Positions 54,943 to 62,263 of a stretch of 64,000 bases of DNA are shown here, in pieces. Positions within the stretch are counted from its first letter, which is position 1. Each line of letters begins with the position of its first letter. The notes under the pieces were generated by a model. The model was given only the letters and a program-made list of their open reading frames with translations, searched no databases and had not been told where the DNA came from. The stretch is taken from positions 25,750 to 89,749 of the IMG/VR virus record IMGVR_UViG_3300025168_009799. The stretch is one strand, 5' to 3'. Source of the DNA: a virus. The translations under genes and the position numbers were made by a program.

Positions 54943-55050
54943 GTTAATAAAAAAGGAAAGAAAGGAGGAATTGTAATAGTTTCACAAAGTATAACCGCTG
55001 AGTTATATTGGGCAATAGCGCCCTTTAAATTACTAACCTCCTTTCTAACC
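54943..55050 (-). other. Structured 108-base leftward intergenic element: long stem, two hairpins and T-tract
   Basis: On the + strand AGAAAGGAGG (54959-54968) pairs exactly with CCTCCTTTCT (55037-55046). A second stem pairs GTAAT (54973-54977) with ATTAC (55029-55033). Inside are TATAAC-CGCTGA-GTTATA (54990-55007, extendable by a G-U and an A-U pair) and GGGC-AATAGC-GCCC (55010-55023), giving a three-way junction. On the leftward strand the outer stem is followed by TTCCTTTTTTA, so readthrough from upstream could terminate here. The ten-base arms equal the Bacteroidota 16S 3' tail and its complement. The gap of 156 bases is the longest in the window and holds no gene. Confidence 0.55.
54985..55015 (-). 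promoter_or_regulatory. Candidate leftward Bacteroidota promoter inside the structured gap
   Basis: Reading leftward, TTG (from ATTG, 55013-55015) is followed by a 19-base spacer and TATACTTTG (54985-54993), which is TAnnnTTTG, one base longer than the consensus TAnnTTTG. Transcription would start near 54978 and give a leader of about 53 bases before the zinc-ribbon ATG, beginning soon after with the anti-Shine-Dalgarno-like CCTCCTTTCT. The promoter sits within the hairpins described for this gap, so termination and re-initiation could be linked. Confidence 0.45.
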
Positions 55051-55081
55051 TATGATTGTTAAATTACAAGAAAGAGAATTC

Positions 55082-55516
55082 TTATAATTGTTTGATAAGT
55101 TCAACAACTTCATCTACTTGCTTTTTATTTCTTGGCATAAAAAGCACATATTGTTGTTTTGTATCTTTAAGATGTTTTTTAAACAACTTCCACCTTAAAG
55201 GGAAAGACTCATTTGCATAGCCTTTAGTTTCTATAATAAATTTACCTTTAGGATCTACAAAATCAGGCGTATAAGTAATTGGTCTTATCTTACTGCCTTT
55301 ATTGTATAATTTTCTAACGGTTCCTTCATAACATGCTTGAGGATACACTAAACCATCAAAAATAGTATATGTATCTTCTTCATATTTAATATCTATTTCA
55401 GCTTTTTCAAGTTCTTTATAACAATAAAGTTCTAATCTAGATTGAAATGTAATACCTTTATATGTAGATTTTTTAGCATTCTTAACTTTCTGAGATCTTT
55501 TCTTATATTTTGTCAT
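55082..55516 (-). CDS. DUF1064-type endonuclease-fold protein
   Basis: 144 aa. A conserved N-terminal GITFQSRLELYCYKELEKAE is followed by TPDFVDPKGKFIIETKG, the PD-(D/E)xK-type core with D, E and K in the right order and spacing, then a helix (RWKLFKKHLKDTK). This matches DUF1064, a family of small phage proteins related to Holliday-junction resolvases and restriction-type nucleases. It could process branched DNA or degrade host DNA. It overlaps the metallophosphoesterase gene by 14 bases, in a DNA-metabolism neighbourhood. Its stop lies beside the structured gap. Confidence 0.75.
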   Translation of the reverse strand: MTKYKKRSQKVKNAKKSTYKGITFQSRLELYCYKELEKAEIDIKYEEDTYTIFDGLVYPQACYEGTVRKLYNKGSKIRPITYTPDFVDPKGKFIIETKGYANESFPLRWKLFKKHLKDTKQQYVLFMPRNKKQVDEVVELIKQL

Positions 55517-56663
55517 AATTCATAATATTAGTTTGTAAATAACCTTCTAATCCTCTGTTCTTGTTCCAAATATAAGCTTGTCCACATCGTAATGTGCCAA
55601 CATAACCTTGGGTTTTATGCCAAGCATCGTTTGCACATATACTAGGTATAAATCTAACTTTAGTTCCCATATACTCGTTAAGCATTTCTTTATGTTTATG
55701 TCCACAATGTACTTCCCTAACTCTACATCTACTCCACATTTCTGGTTGTTCTGTAGCAATTAGCAAAGGTAGCTCTTGAGGTTTTTCTTTATCCCCGTGT
55801 GTAAACATAATCATATTAGTTCCATACTCGTAATATTTTCTAGAGTCTAAACTATTATCTATATGCACATTTTTATTCTTATGGTATAAAGCATCTAAAA
55901 CTTCGCCTACATAAAACATTCTTTCAAAGTCATGATTACCTTGTATTACTACAACATCTACTGGTGCAAACCCTGATAAATAATCTATAGCTTTAGTAAC
56001 TAAATGCCAATAACCTCTAAAAGATTGACGCCAACGCATACTATCTTGTTGAGGTGTGCCTTTAGTTGTAGCTCTACTCATACCTTCTGAATTAAGCCCG
56101 TCATTACCTACAGGTAAAAGAAACCTTTCAATTTCTAATCCATCAGCTTTTCTATGTAAATCTTGAATAGCTTTTATATAGTTTATTTCTAAAGTTTTTG
56201 AAGGCTCATCAGTTATTTTACCGTAATGTATATCTGGTAAAGATATTTCATAGCAAATAGGGTCTTTTGGTTTTTTGTATTTAATTTTTGGAACTTTAAT
56301 AGATCTAGCTTTTATATAATTTAATAACTCATCTTTAACTTGAGGCTGTTCGTGCCATTGGTTATGTGTTACTATACTATATCTTTGCTCACCCATCATG
56401 TTTTGCCAAAATTTAACTGACTTAACATCTGCCATAGTTAATCCATTGTCGAGTAAATGCTTAGAAAATGCCTGACTTTGACTTAAGTCGTGACCATTGT
56501 CATTGTTCATTCTTTCTTGTACCCACTCTTCAGAAGTTACAAGTTTCTTACAATCTCTAATAATTGCTATGTCTACGTCCCATTTATCTGCTAACCATTC
56601 TGCTCCTTTTTTTAAAAATCCTTTCTTTGTTCTTAGTTTCTCAATAATTTCGTCTCTGTTCAT
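55503..56663 (-). CDS. Calcineurin-like metallophosphoesterase (phage DNA exonuclease-type)
   Basis: 386 aa. Metal-binding motifs in order: SLPDIHYGKI (Asp-x-His), PVGNDGLNSEG (the GD/GND block), VIQGNHDFERM (GNHD), MFTHGDKE (H) and HCGHKHKE (GHxH), the full signature of metallophosphoesterases. The N-terminal ~100 residues (KLRTKKGFLKKGAEWLADKW) are helical and HTH-like and could mediate DNA binding. It overlaps the primase-like gene by 23 bases and the DUF1064 gene by 14, so it is part of the replication transcript. Likely a nuclease or phosphodiesterase in phage DNA metabolism. Confidence 0.75.
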   Translation of the reverse strand: MNRDEIIEKLRTKKGFLKKGAEWLADKWDVDIAIIRDCKKLVTSEEWVQERMNNDNGHDLSQSQAFSKHLLDNGLTMADVKSVKFWQNMMGEQRYSIVTHNQWHEQPQVKDELLNYIKARSIKVPKIKYKKPKDPICYEISLPDIHYGKITDEPSKTLEINYIKAIQDLHRKADGLEIERFLLPVGNDGLNSEGMSRATTKGTPQQDSMRWRQSFRGYWHLVTKAIDYLSGFAPVDVVVIQGNHDFERMFYVGEVLDALYHKNKNVHIDNSLDSRKYYEYGTNMIMFTHGDKEKPQELPLLIATEQPEMWSRCRVREVHCGHKHKEMLNEYMGTKVRFIPSICANDAWHKTQGYVGTLRCGQAYIWNKNRGLEGYLQTNIMNYDKI

Positions 56664-57651
56664 TTAATATGTTTTTAAGTTCATTAAAATTGCCTTCTCT
56701 GCTAATTAAATCTGATGGATCTTTAGATTCTAGTTCGCTAGGGATGCAAATGTTATTAAACCCATATAAGTCACATAGTTGAGTAGCTACTCGTTGTCCA
56801 GGATTATCTGCTTTATGAAAATCGTTGTCATATAAAACATCTATTGTATTAAATCTGTTTTTTAGCTCACTTATTAAAGCCTCATGTGGTATTTGCATTT
56901 CGCTTTGCATTGCAATAGCATTGTAACCTGCTGCATATAAACACATGACATCTTTAAGTGAAGAAGTAATGATAAGTTTCTCACCTTTTTTCGGGAGTTG
57001 GTTGTACCCTTGTACATCCGTTTTCTTTGTATTACTTAACCATTTATTTTCTTCTTCGTAAGGAGAATAGATTTTATATCGACTATTAAATTTAAAAGCG
57101 TATGTTACTGAATTACACGTAAATCTACTATTATTCACCCAAAAATGACTTATTGGTTCGACGGCAAACATACTAAGTATTTTTTTACTAACCAAATATT
57201 TAGACCAAAACTTCGCATCGTCTTTATTCCAAAGTCGCTTTTTCTTTTGTATTAATACTGGGGGTTTTGTAAATTTAGGAGTTTTTTGAGTATGTCCCAT
57301 ATAACCCATAGTAAAGTTAATAACGTCTTGTTTCACTGAATGTAATCCTAATTTAAAATCACAATCTATAATTCGCAAACAATCAAAAAAAGAACAATTG
57401 TATTTAAACCGAACATAATTAAAACAGTCAAACGTATGTTCAGTATTTCCAAAATCTTTATATAATAATTTACCGTTATAAGGTATTATAGAAACTGTAG
57501 GACTTTTATCTTGTCGAATATCACTTTTGAATTTCTTTCCTAATTCATTAAAACTATTACAATAATACATAAAAATGTCATACTCAGTAATTTTACTAAG
57601 TATGACATCTGTATGTAAGTGATCTTCACTTTTCCTACTTTGAATTGCCAT
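56641..57651 (-). CDS. DnaG-type primase-like protein with altered TOPRIM Glu
   Basis: 336 aa. The N-terminus has KKFKSDIRQDKSPTVSIIPY with GKLLYKDFGNTEHTFDCFNY, the 'RxDKSPSfxI ... DFG...G.v..fv' layout of DnaG-type primase N-domains, though no CHC2 cysteine set is visible. The TOPRIM core is KLIITSSLKDVMCLYAAGYN, then AIAMQSEMQIP, and VLYDNDFHKADNPGQ (DxD). In canonical TOPRIM the first motif ends in ITEGxxD; here the Glu is Ser. It overlaps the phosphoesterase start by 23 bases and the SSB candidate's stop by one. It would supply primers or be a degenerate TOPRIM protein. Confidence 0.7.
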   Translation of the reverse strand: MAIQSRKSEDHLHTDVILSKITEYDIFMYYCNSFNELGKKFKSDIRQDKSPTVSIIPYNGKLLYKDFGNTEHTFDCFNYVRFKYNCSFFDCLRIIDCDFKLGLHSVKQDVINFTMGYMGHTQKTPKFTKPPVLIQKKKRLWNKDDAKFWSKYLVSKKILSMFAVEPISHFWVNNSRFTCNSVTYAFKFNSRYKIYSPYEEENKWLSNTKKTDVQGYNQLPKKGEKLIITSSLKDVMCLYAAGYNAIAMQSEMQIPHEALISELKNRFNTIDVLYDNDFHKADNPGQRVATQLCDLYGFNNICIPSELESKDPSDLISREGNFNELKNILNEQRRNY

Positions 57652-58436
57652 TAGAAAGGCGCTTCAACAGTTTCTTTAACTCCATTTTGAGGTTTATCAG
57701 GCATTGTCCAATCTTCATCTTCGTTAATAGTATCTGGAGATACTAAAGAAGCTGTTGATACATGAGAACCCCATTTTAAATCTACATTGAAGTCTGCATT
57801 AAATGATCCATACTCGTCGTTAAGAGAAGTAACAAAATGATCATCTCTTTGTGGTTTAACTCTACCAAAGTGTTTTACATAAGTTGTTTGATATTTACTA
57901 TCTTTAACACCTACTAATAACCTAACTTCATTATTAGCTAATGCATGAACTAAAGCTTTAATTTCTGCTACAGCTCCAGTAACAATAGCAGGCATAGTAT
58001 CATAAGATACTTCATCTCCTCCTGCTACATTAGCCCAAGATTTTGTAAAATTAATTAATGTTTCTTCACCTACAAATGCAGGACGTTGATTTTCTGGTTT
58101 CCACCAATCATATGTTGGAGCTGCTTCAGACCAGGTAGTTTGACCAACAGAGTTTATCCATTGTAATTTACCTGATTGAGATTTTCTTTCATGAGGCTGC
58201 ATTAAAATCTCTACTTTAACTGTAGTGTCTTCATTCTTTACCCAAAATATAATTTTGTTATATTCTTGATCAGAAAAGGATACTCTATAATTAGGTTCTG
58301 TTTTTACAGGAATACCTAAATCATGTAGTTCTGTCATAGTAGGATTAACTGCTATAACTTTAAAATTGGAAATACCAGAGTAAAGTTTTACTCCACCTGC
58401 TACTTCTTGTGTGCTGTCATTGCTTTTTATTGCCAT
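57651..58436 (-). CDS. Candidate single-stranded DNA-binding protein
   Basis: 261 aa. The N-terminal and middle parts are beta-rich (GVKLYSGISNFKVIAVNPTM; YRVSFSDQEYNKIIFWV; VRLLVGVKDSKYQTTYVKHF), compatible with an OB-type barrel. The C-terminus is acidic and ends in an aromatic (EDEDWTMPDKPQN ... VEAPF), similar in type to the C-terminal tip of phage and bacterial SSBs that recruit partners. It sits between the primase-like gene and a Sak4-like ATPase, with an ATG/stop overlap on the downstream side. Assignment rests on this tail and gene order rather than a family motif. Confidence 0.5.
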   Translation of the reverse strand: MAIKSNDSTQEVAGGVKLYSGISNFKVIAVNPTMTELHDLGIPVKTEPNYRVSFSDQEYNKIIFWVKNEDTTVKVEILMQPHERKSQSGKLQWINSVGQTTWSEAAPTYDWWKPENQRPAFVGEETLINFTKSWANVAGGDEVSYDTMPAIVTGAVAEIKALVHALANNEVRLLVGVKDSKYQTTYVKHFGRVKPQRDDHFVTSLNDEYGSFNADFNVDLKWGSHVSTASLVSPDTINEDEDWTMPDKPQNGVKETVEAPF

Positions 58437-58457
58437 GTTTTATTTAGTTTTTAATTA

Positions 58458-58844
58458 TTAATATTCGAATTCATTAGTATCATTACCAACTACTTCTGAC
58501 GTTGTCATATCATAGTCATCTTCATTTTCATCTTCAAAAGAGTCAACATGATTTTCTGTTAATTCTTCTTCTACAGGGATACTAGTTTGGTTAGGATCTA
58601 CCGCATTTTCAGTGTCATCTACAAATTCAAAAGATAATTTTCTAACTTTCTTAGCTTTCTTACCTTTTAATGTAGGATGTTGAAATATTTGAGTTACTTC
58701 CCAAGTTTCTAATCCATATTTAGTTTTAATTCCGTCTCTGTTGATTCCATTCTCTAAATCTGTTATAATTTGTGTAGTAGTAATCTTTGCAGGCGTTGCT
58801 TGTTTTACAACTGTACCTTCAGTTGGTTCTTTTGCTTCAATCAT
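58458..58844 (-). CDS. Acidic small protein of the replication operon
   Basis: 128 aa. The N-terminal part (VKQATPAKITTTQIITDLEN, then GINRDGIKTKYGLETWEVTQ) reads as a small helical domain. The last third is very acidic (EELTENHVDSFEDENEDDYD), ending in NEFEY. Such tails often imitate DNA or bind SSB- or Sak-type partners. It is placed between the SSB candidate and the Sak4-like ATPase genes, 20-21 bases from each. No family recognised, and a DNA-mimic or partner-binding role is speculation. Confidence 0.5.
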   Translation of the reverse strand: MIEAKEPTEGTVVKQATPAKITTTQIITDLENGINRDGIKTKYGLETWEVTQIFQHPTLKGKKAKKVRKLSFEFVDDTENAVDPNQTSIPVEEELTENHVDSFEDENEDDYDMTTSEVVGNDTNEFEY

Positions 58845-58863
58845 TTTTAATCTGTTTAATTAG

Positions 58864-59562
58864 TTAATCAATAAATATATCTGACCAATTCATAGGCATG
58901 GTCTTTCCTTTCAAATGCTCACATCTAGATCCTGCAACTATATCATCCATAGAATTAAATGAAACCATAGTTTCTTCTCCTTCTCTGTATATATAACCAA
59001 CAGCATCAGCGTTAGCACATGTAATCTGCTTAATTTTACCAGTTAAATCAAGGTCCTTAACTGCAACCTCTTTACCTTTCTTTTCAAGCATTTTATCCTT
59101 TAAGTGTCCAACTAAGATAATATGATCCGCTAGTTTGTTCAAGTTATCTATCCATTTTTTGTAGGCCATTCTTAAATATAAGTAGCCAGCGCCATTAGGC
59201 AGTGATAGTATCGACATACCAGGATTCTTAGTTTCAAAGTTTTTACCCATAGGAGTCTTCATATAAATTTTCTTACCTTCTTCTTCACACCATTCTTCTA
59301 ATTTAGAAATAGTGTCAATAGCAATATATTTATATGGTTTTTCTTGTTTGAATATTTCTCTACCAACATCAGCAAGTTCTTTAAGATTAGATACTTTAAT
59401 TTTTAAAGCATCAATCATATCTGAACCGTCTTCTAAGTCAATAATTAAACAATCTTCAAGCTGTGATAATATAGTGGTTTTTCCAATTTTAGGAGCTCCA
59501 TATATTATCATGTTCTTAGGCGATTTACGGCTAGCCTTAACCTTTGTTTTTGGTAACTCCAT
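58864..59562 (-). CDS. Sak4-like RecA-fold ATPase (AAA_24 phage nucleotide-binding protein)
   Basis: 232 aa. The Walker A is IIYGAPKIGKTTILSQL (residues 19-35), followed by LIIDLEDGSDMIDA. Walker B lies in YKYIAIDTISKLEEW, and a later strand is DHIILVGHLKDKM, typical of the PF13479 phage family. Sak4-type proteins are RecA-fold ATPases that support single-strand annealing in phage recombination, usually with an SSB. Neighbouring SSB-candidate and nuclease genes support this. The length is standard for the family. The start (ATG at 59560-59562) is preceded by a small basic gene, four bases upstream. Confidence 0.8.
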   Translation of the reverse strand: MELPKTKVKASRKSPKNMIIYGAPKIGKTTILSQLEDCLIIDLEDGSDMIDALKIKVSNLKELADVGREIFKQEKPYKYIAIDTISKLEEWCEEEGKKIYMKTPMGKNFETKNPGMSILSLPNGAGYLYLRMAYKKWIDNLNKLADHIILVGHLKDKMLEKKGKEVAVKDLDLTGKIKQITCANADAVGYIYREGEETMVSFNSMDDIVAGSRCEHLKGKTMPMNWSDIFID

Positions 59563-59565
59563 AAT

Positions 59566-59709
59566 TTAATCATTTTCATACCACACACCATAAACTTTTA
59601 CATTATGAGGCGCAGTACACATTAATACTTTTTTTTTAATTTTTGGCCCTTCTTTTTGTTGTTTTGACCAGTACTTTGGATTCTTGCTGTTTAGCTTTCT
59701 TTTTTTCAT
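59566..59709 (-). CDS. 47-aa basic peptide before the Sak4 gene
   Basis: ATG at 59707-59709, stop at 59566-59568, ending just before the Sak4 start. It encodes MKKRKLNSKNPKYWSKQQKE, a very basic front half, then KKKVLMCTAPHNVKVYG and an acidic end (VWYEND). The mix of basic and structured residues looks protein-like, and the codon choice is normal. It overlaps another short frame (59636-59755) in a different register, and probably only one of the two is real over the shared part. No function assigned. Confidence 0.45.
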   Translation of the reverse strand: MKKRKLNSKNPKYWSKQQKEGPKIKKKVLMCTAPHNVKVYGVWYEND

Positions 59710-59755
59710 CTAATTTTCTTATATTTTCTATTAATTTATTGTTTTGTTTTCCCAT
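59636..59755 (-). CDS. Possible 39-aa Lys-rich peptide
   Basis: ATG at 59753-59755, TAA at 59636-59638. It encodes MGKQNNKLIENIRKLDEKKK then AKQQESKVLVKTTKRRAKN, a highly basic helix-like peptide. Its start overlaps the end of the upstream 55-aa gene by 20 bases, matching the overlap style of this operon. However, it shares 74 bases with the 47-aa frame downstream, and low-complexity Lys-rich frames arise easily in A-rich DNA. It is kept as a possible gene only. Confidence 0.3.
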   Translation of the reverse strand: MGKQNNKLIENIRKLDEKKKAKQQESKVLVKTTKRRAKN

Positions 59756-59903
59756 ATTCTTTAAGTTGTTTATTTTTACAATCAAGCTCAAGTAATAAGT
59801 TTTGTTCTGAATTATACATTAGTATAAACATAAGATATGCTCCACAAAATAATCCCATTGATAAAGTAACAGTTATTGCTGTTAAGTTAGTTAGTATTTC
59901 CAT
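59736..59903 (-). CDS. 55-aa membrane peptide
   Basis: ATG at 59901-59903, TAA at 59736-59738. It encodes MEILTNLTAITVTLSMGLFC then GAYLMFILMYN, a hydrophobic N-terminal half likely to span the membrane once, and a charged C-terminal half (LELDCKNKQLKEYGKTKQ). It overlaps the upstream gene by 17 bases and its sequence is continuous with the local gene chain. A small inner-membrane host-interaction peptide is likely. Confidence 0.55.
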   Translation of the reverse strand: MEILTNLTAITVTLSMGLFCGAYLMFILMYNSEQNLLLELDCKNKQLKEYGKTKQ

Positions 59904-60081
59904 TTAATTGATATTTAGTTATTAATTCAGTTCTTTTTTTCTTTAAATCATAAATTTTTGCTCGTGGAGGTCTAGCAATAGAACATTCACTTTCAACTGT
60001 ATTAATTCTATTTGCTTTTTCCATCTTTTTAATAGTAGCGTTAAGATTCATAATGATCTCTTTTGCTTTATCTTCACCCAT
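59887..60081 (-). CDS. Small coiled-coil protein coupled to the collagen-like gene
   Basis: 64 aa from the ATG at 60079-60081; an upstream ATG at 60097-60099 would add six residues. The chosen start overlaps the collagen-like gene stop in a TAATG arrangement, typical of coupled translation. The sequence (KAKEIIMNLNATIKKMEKAN; IYDLKKKRTELITKYQL) is predicted helical and basic. It may assist the collagen-like protein or be independent. No family recognised. Confidence 0.5.
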   Translation of the reverse strand: MGEDKAKEIIMNLNATIKKMEKANRINTVESECSIARPPRAKIYDLKKKRTELITKYQLNGNTN

Positions 60082-60626
60082 TATTCTGCTCTTCTCCAAT
60101 TACCAACTCCTCCACCTAATCTATCTTCAGGTCTTAGATCTTCTTCTTCTCCAAGTAAATGTCTTATGTAAGAATTAGCCATTTCTAATTTATCAATTCT
60201 TAATTCTAAGTTTTTTACTTCACCTGCAGCTCCTGCTGGACCAGCGTCACCTTTTTCTCCTTTATGTCCATCAGCACCTTTTTCTCCTGTAGCGCCTTTA
60301 GGACCTCTAGGACCTGTTTCACCGGTTGCTCCATCAAGACCGTCTGTACCATCTTTACCTGCTTTAGCTACAATACCGTCTTTACCATCTAGACCATCTT
60401 TACCGTTAAGTCCATTTTCTCCGTCTTTACCGTCGTCGCCATTTCTACCAGGTAAGCCAGTATCGCCTATAGTACCTTTCTCTCCTTGAGGGCCTTGGTC
60501 CCCTTTTTTAAGTTTAAAGTTACTATTTGCTATTTTTGTTACAATTCTACTCTCAATTTGTGACGCAATGTACATACCTGCAGCTATGCCTACGCCTAGC
60601 ACAGTACATAAAATTATTATTTCCAT
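60081..60626 (-). CDS. Membrane-anchored collagen-like (Gly-X-Y) protein
   Basis: 181 aa. The N-terminal helix IIILCTVLGVGIAAGMYIAS spans the membrane once, with no lipobox. It is followed by a charged linker and then about 30 Gly-X-Y triplets (from residue about 42 to 134, for example GPQGEKGTIGDTGLPG), rich in Asp and Lys. A C-terminal helical segment (KNLELRIDKLEMANSYIRHL) may trimerise. Collagen-like triplets form a rod. A membrane anchor and a place among early replication genes are unusual, since most phage collagen-like proteins are fibre parts. It starts 20 bases after the DnaB-like stop. Confidence 0.75.
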   Translation of the reverse strand: MEIIILCTVLGVGIAAGMYIASQIESRIVTKIANSNFKLKKGDQGPQGEKGTIGDTGLPGRNGDDGKDGENGLNGKDGLDGKDGIVAKAGKDGTDGLDGATGETGPRGPKGATGEKGADGHKGEKGDAGPAGAAGEVKNLELRIDKLEMANSYIRHLLGEEEDLRPEDRLGGGVGNWRRAE

Positions 60627-60646
60627 AATTATTATTTTTTTAGTTA

Positions 60647-61600
60647 TTATTTTTTGTTTCTTTCATTAATAGTAAATGTTGACATTTCTGCCTCGAAAGG
60701 AATTATCCCTAACATACCATCCCTATTCTTTTCTATATGTATGGCTAGTAATCCCATAGGATCTTCACCGCAATAAGTATCTGTAATACCATATAAATCA
60801 TGTGGTCTTTGCAACATCATAACAACATGTGCATCCTGACCAATACTATCACCACCAAATAAATCTGTTAGTAATGGTTGGTACTGATTTTTAGCACGAT
60901 GCTCTTGTTCTATGTTACGATTCAATTGAGATATTAAAATATTAATAGTCCCCATTTTAGCTTGTAGCCACATACAACCTTTAGATACTTCATTTAGTTT
61001 TTGTAATTCATTTTCTTTATCACTTAATATGAGTCTAGAATGATCAAATACATTAACTATAGTGTAATCTGGTCGTTTATTGGTTATATCTACATTAGCC
61101 TCTTTAATAAATTCCATATTTCTAGGTATATTATTAAAATAAATAGGATAATGTGCGTATTTAAGAACTTCAGCTTTGAATGCCTCATAAGCATCTTTTT
61201 CTAACTTTCGTTCTACAGATAATAGTTCAGCAACTTCTTTATTAGTTCCTTTAGCTCCTGCACGCATGATCTGCTGATGTCCTGGCATCTCAAAACTCCA
61301 GTATAAAACTAATAGTTTTTTACCTTTATTATTATCTAGTAAATCAAATATAAGTTGATTACTAAATGCTGATTTACCTACACCTGGTCGTCCTGCAATT
61401 ACATACATTTTACCTGGTTGTAATCCTCCGAGTAAATTTCTATTTAATCTTGCCCATTTACTAGGATATACAAGACGTTGTCCTTTAATACCGCTTTCTA
61501 CTTGATACAAAGAAGCGCTAATAGATTTGTTGATACTTTTAAACCCTCTGTCTTTAAAGGGATCTAGTGATTCTTTTCTGATCGGTTGTTGTTTCATCAT
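60647..61600 (-). CDS. DnaB-like replicative helicase
   Basis: 317 aa, shorter than cellular DnaB and lacking its N-terminal domain. The Walker A is KMYVIAGRPGVGKSAFSNQL, with YWSFEMP (motif H1a), and the later strand INILISQLNRNIEQE with LLTDLFGGDSIGQDAHVVMM matches RecA-fold motifs H2-H4 of the DnaB family. The 'GLQPGKMYVIAGRPGVGKS' lead-in is diagnostic. It overlaps the upstream gene by 47 bases. It drives unwinding at the fork, with the primase-like gene 3 kb downstream in the same transcript. Confidence 0.85.
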   Translation of the reverse strand: MMKQQPIRKESLDPFKDRGFKSINKSISASLYQVESGIKGQRLVYPSKWARLNRNLLGGLQPGKMYVIAGRPGVGKSAFSNQLIFDLLDNNKGKKLLVLYWSFEMPGHQQIMRAGAKGTNKEVAELLSVERKLEKDAYEAFKAEVLKYAHYPIYFNNIPRNMEFIKEANVDITNKRPDYTIVNVFDHSRLILSDKENELQKLNEVSKGCMWLQAKMGTINILISQLNRNIEQEHRAKNQYQPLLTDLFGGDSIGQDAHVVMMLQRPHDLYGITDTYCGEDPMGLLAIHIEKNRDGMLGIIPFEAEMSTFTINERNKK

Positions 61601-62087
61601 TTGTTATGTTTTCATATTTTTCCCAAGTATAATTATTTAACCATGTTTCTAAATTTTGCATGTATGATATGTCATCTCCTAGAATCTTTAATTGTTCATT
61701 TAGACATTCTATGATATAAGTATGTATAGATGTTCGACCTTTAGTGACTGCAAAGTATCTCTTTTTAGCTTTCTTATTTGAGTTAGCTTTTGGATCTTTT
61801 GCTCTTAACACTCTGACTCCTTGTGCTGTTCTTACTTTCCAAGGATACAATTCACATAGTTCTGTGAACATAGCATCAAAGTCTGTTAAGAAAAAGCCTG
61901 GAAACTTTTGTGTTATAAAATCATCTGTCATTAAAAATCCTTTAGTAGTCAATGAATATTTATTGGGTGAAAGAGATAATATATCTCTTAACTCAAGTTC
62001 TTGTTTAAATGTTAAATAAAGCCAAGTATAATCGTCAAGGCTTAATTCGTATTCTCTTAATATGTCTGTATCTATAGGTATTTCCAT
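61554..62087 (-). CDS. Hypothetical protein overlapping the DnaB-like gene (possible helicase partner)
   Basis: 177 aa. No recognisable family. Helical front (LSLDDYTWLYLTFKQELELR) with a winged-helix-like middle (SPNKYSLTTKGFLMTDDFIT), then a Lys-rich stretch (ANSNKKAKKRYFAV) and a helical end. The long 47-base overlap with the DnaB-like start suggests tight coupling, so a loader or partner role is reasonable to infer. Sequence alone does not prove it. Confidence 0.5.
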   Translation of the reverse strand: MEIPIDTDILREYELSLDDYTWLYLTFKQELELRDILSLSPNKYSLTTKGFLMTDDFITQKFPGFFLTDFDAMFTELCELYPWKVRTAQGVRVLRAKDPKANSNKKAKKRYFAVTKGRTSIHTYIIECLNEQLKILGDDISYMQNLETWLNNYTWEKYENITNDETTTDQKRITRSL

Positions 62088-62263
62088 AATTGTATTAATC
62101 TGTAGTGTGTATCTATTCTATAACCGTCCTCATCTAATATACTAGTTTTCCAACTGAGTACCATATAGAGTCCCGTTTTGTCGTTTGTAAATTTTATATA
62201 ATCTTGTGAAATTAAGATATAAAAAAGGATTACAAATATAATCATATCAATCATTAGTTCCAA
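62072..62263 (-). CDS. Small membrane protein
   Basis: 63 aa. A hydrophobic N-terminal segment (MIDMIIFVILFYILISQDY) would be one membrane span, followed by a soluble part (DKTGLYMVLSWKTSILDEDG). It overlaps the next gene by 16 bases and the previous by 17. Internal ATGs at residues 4 and 7 are alternative starts. No homology recognised. It belongs to the set of tiny envelope peptides seeded through the leftward operon. Confidence 0.5.
   Translation of the reverse strand: MELMIDMIIFVILFYILISQDYIKFTNDKTGLYMVLSWKTSILDEDGYRIDTHYRLIQLWKYL

Noticed and set aside
54943-55050. tRNA gene in the structured gap
   Set aside because: Part of it resembles a D-arm (CTCAGCGG), but the T-loop and anticodon arm consensus are missing and the loops have the wrong size.
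60081-60626. Collagen-like gene as an out-of-place tail fibre
   Set aside because: It has a membrane helix at its N-terminus and is on the opposite strand from all fibre genes, so a fibre role is less likely than a membrane one.
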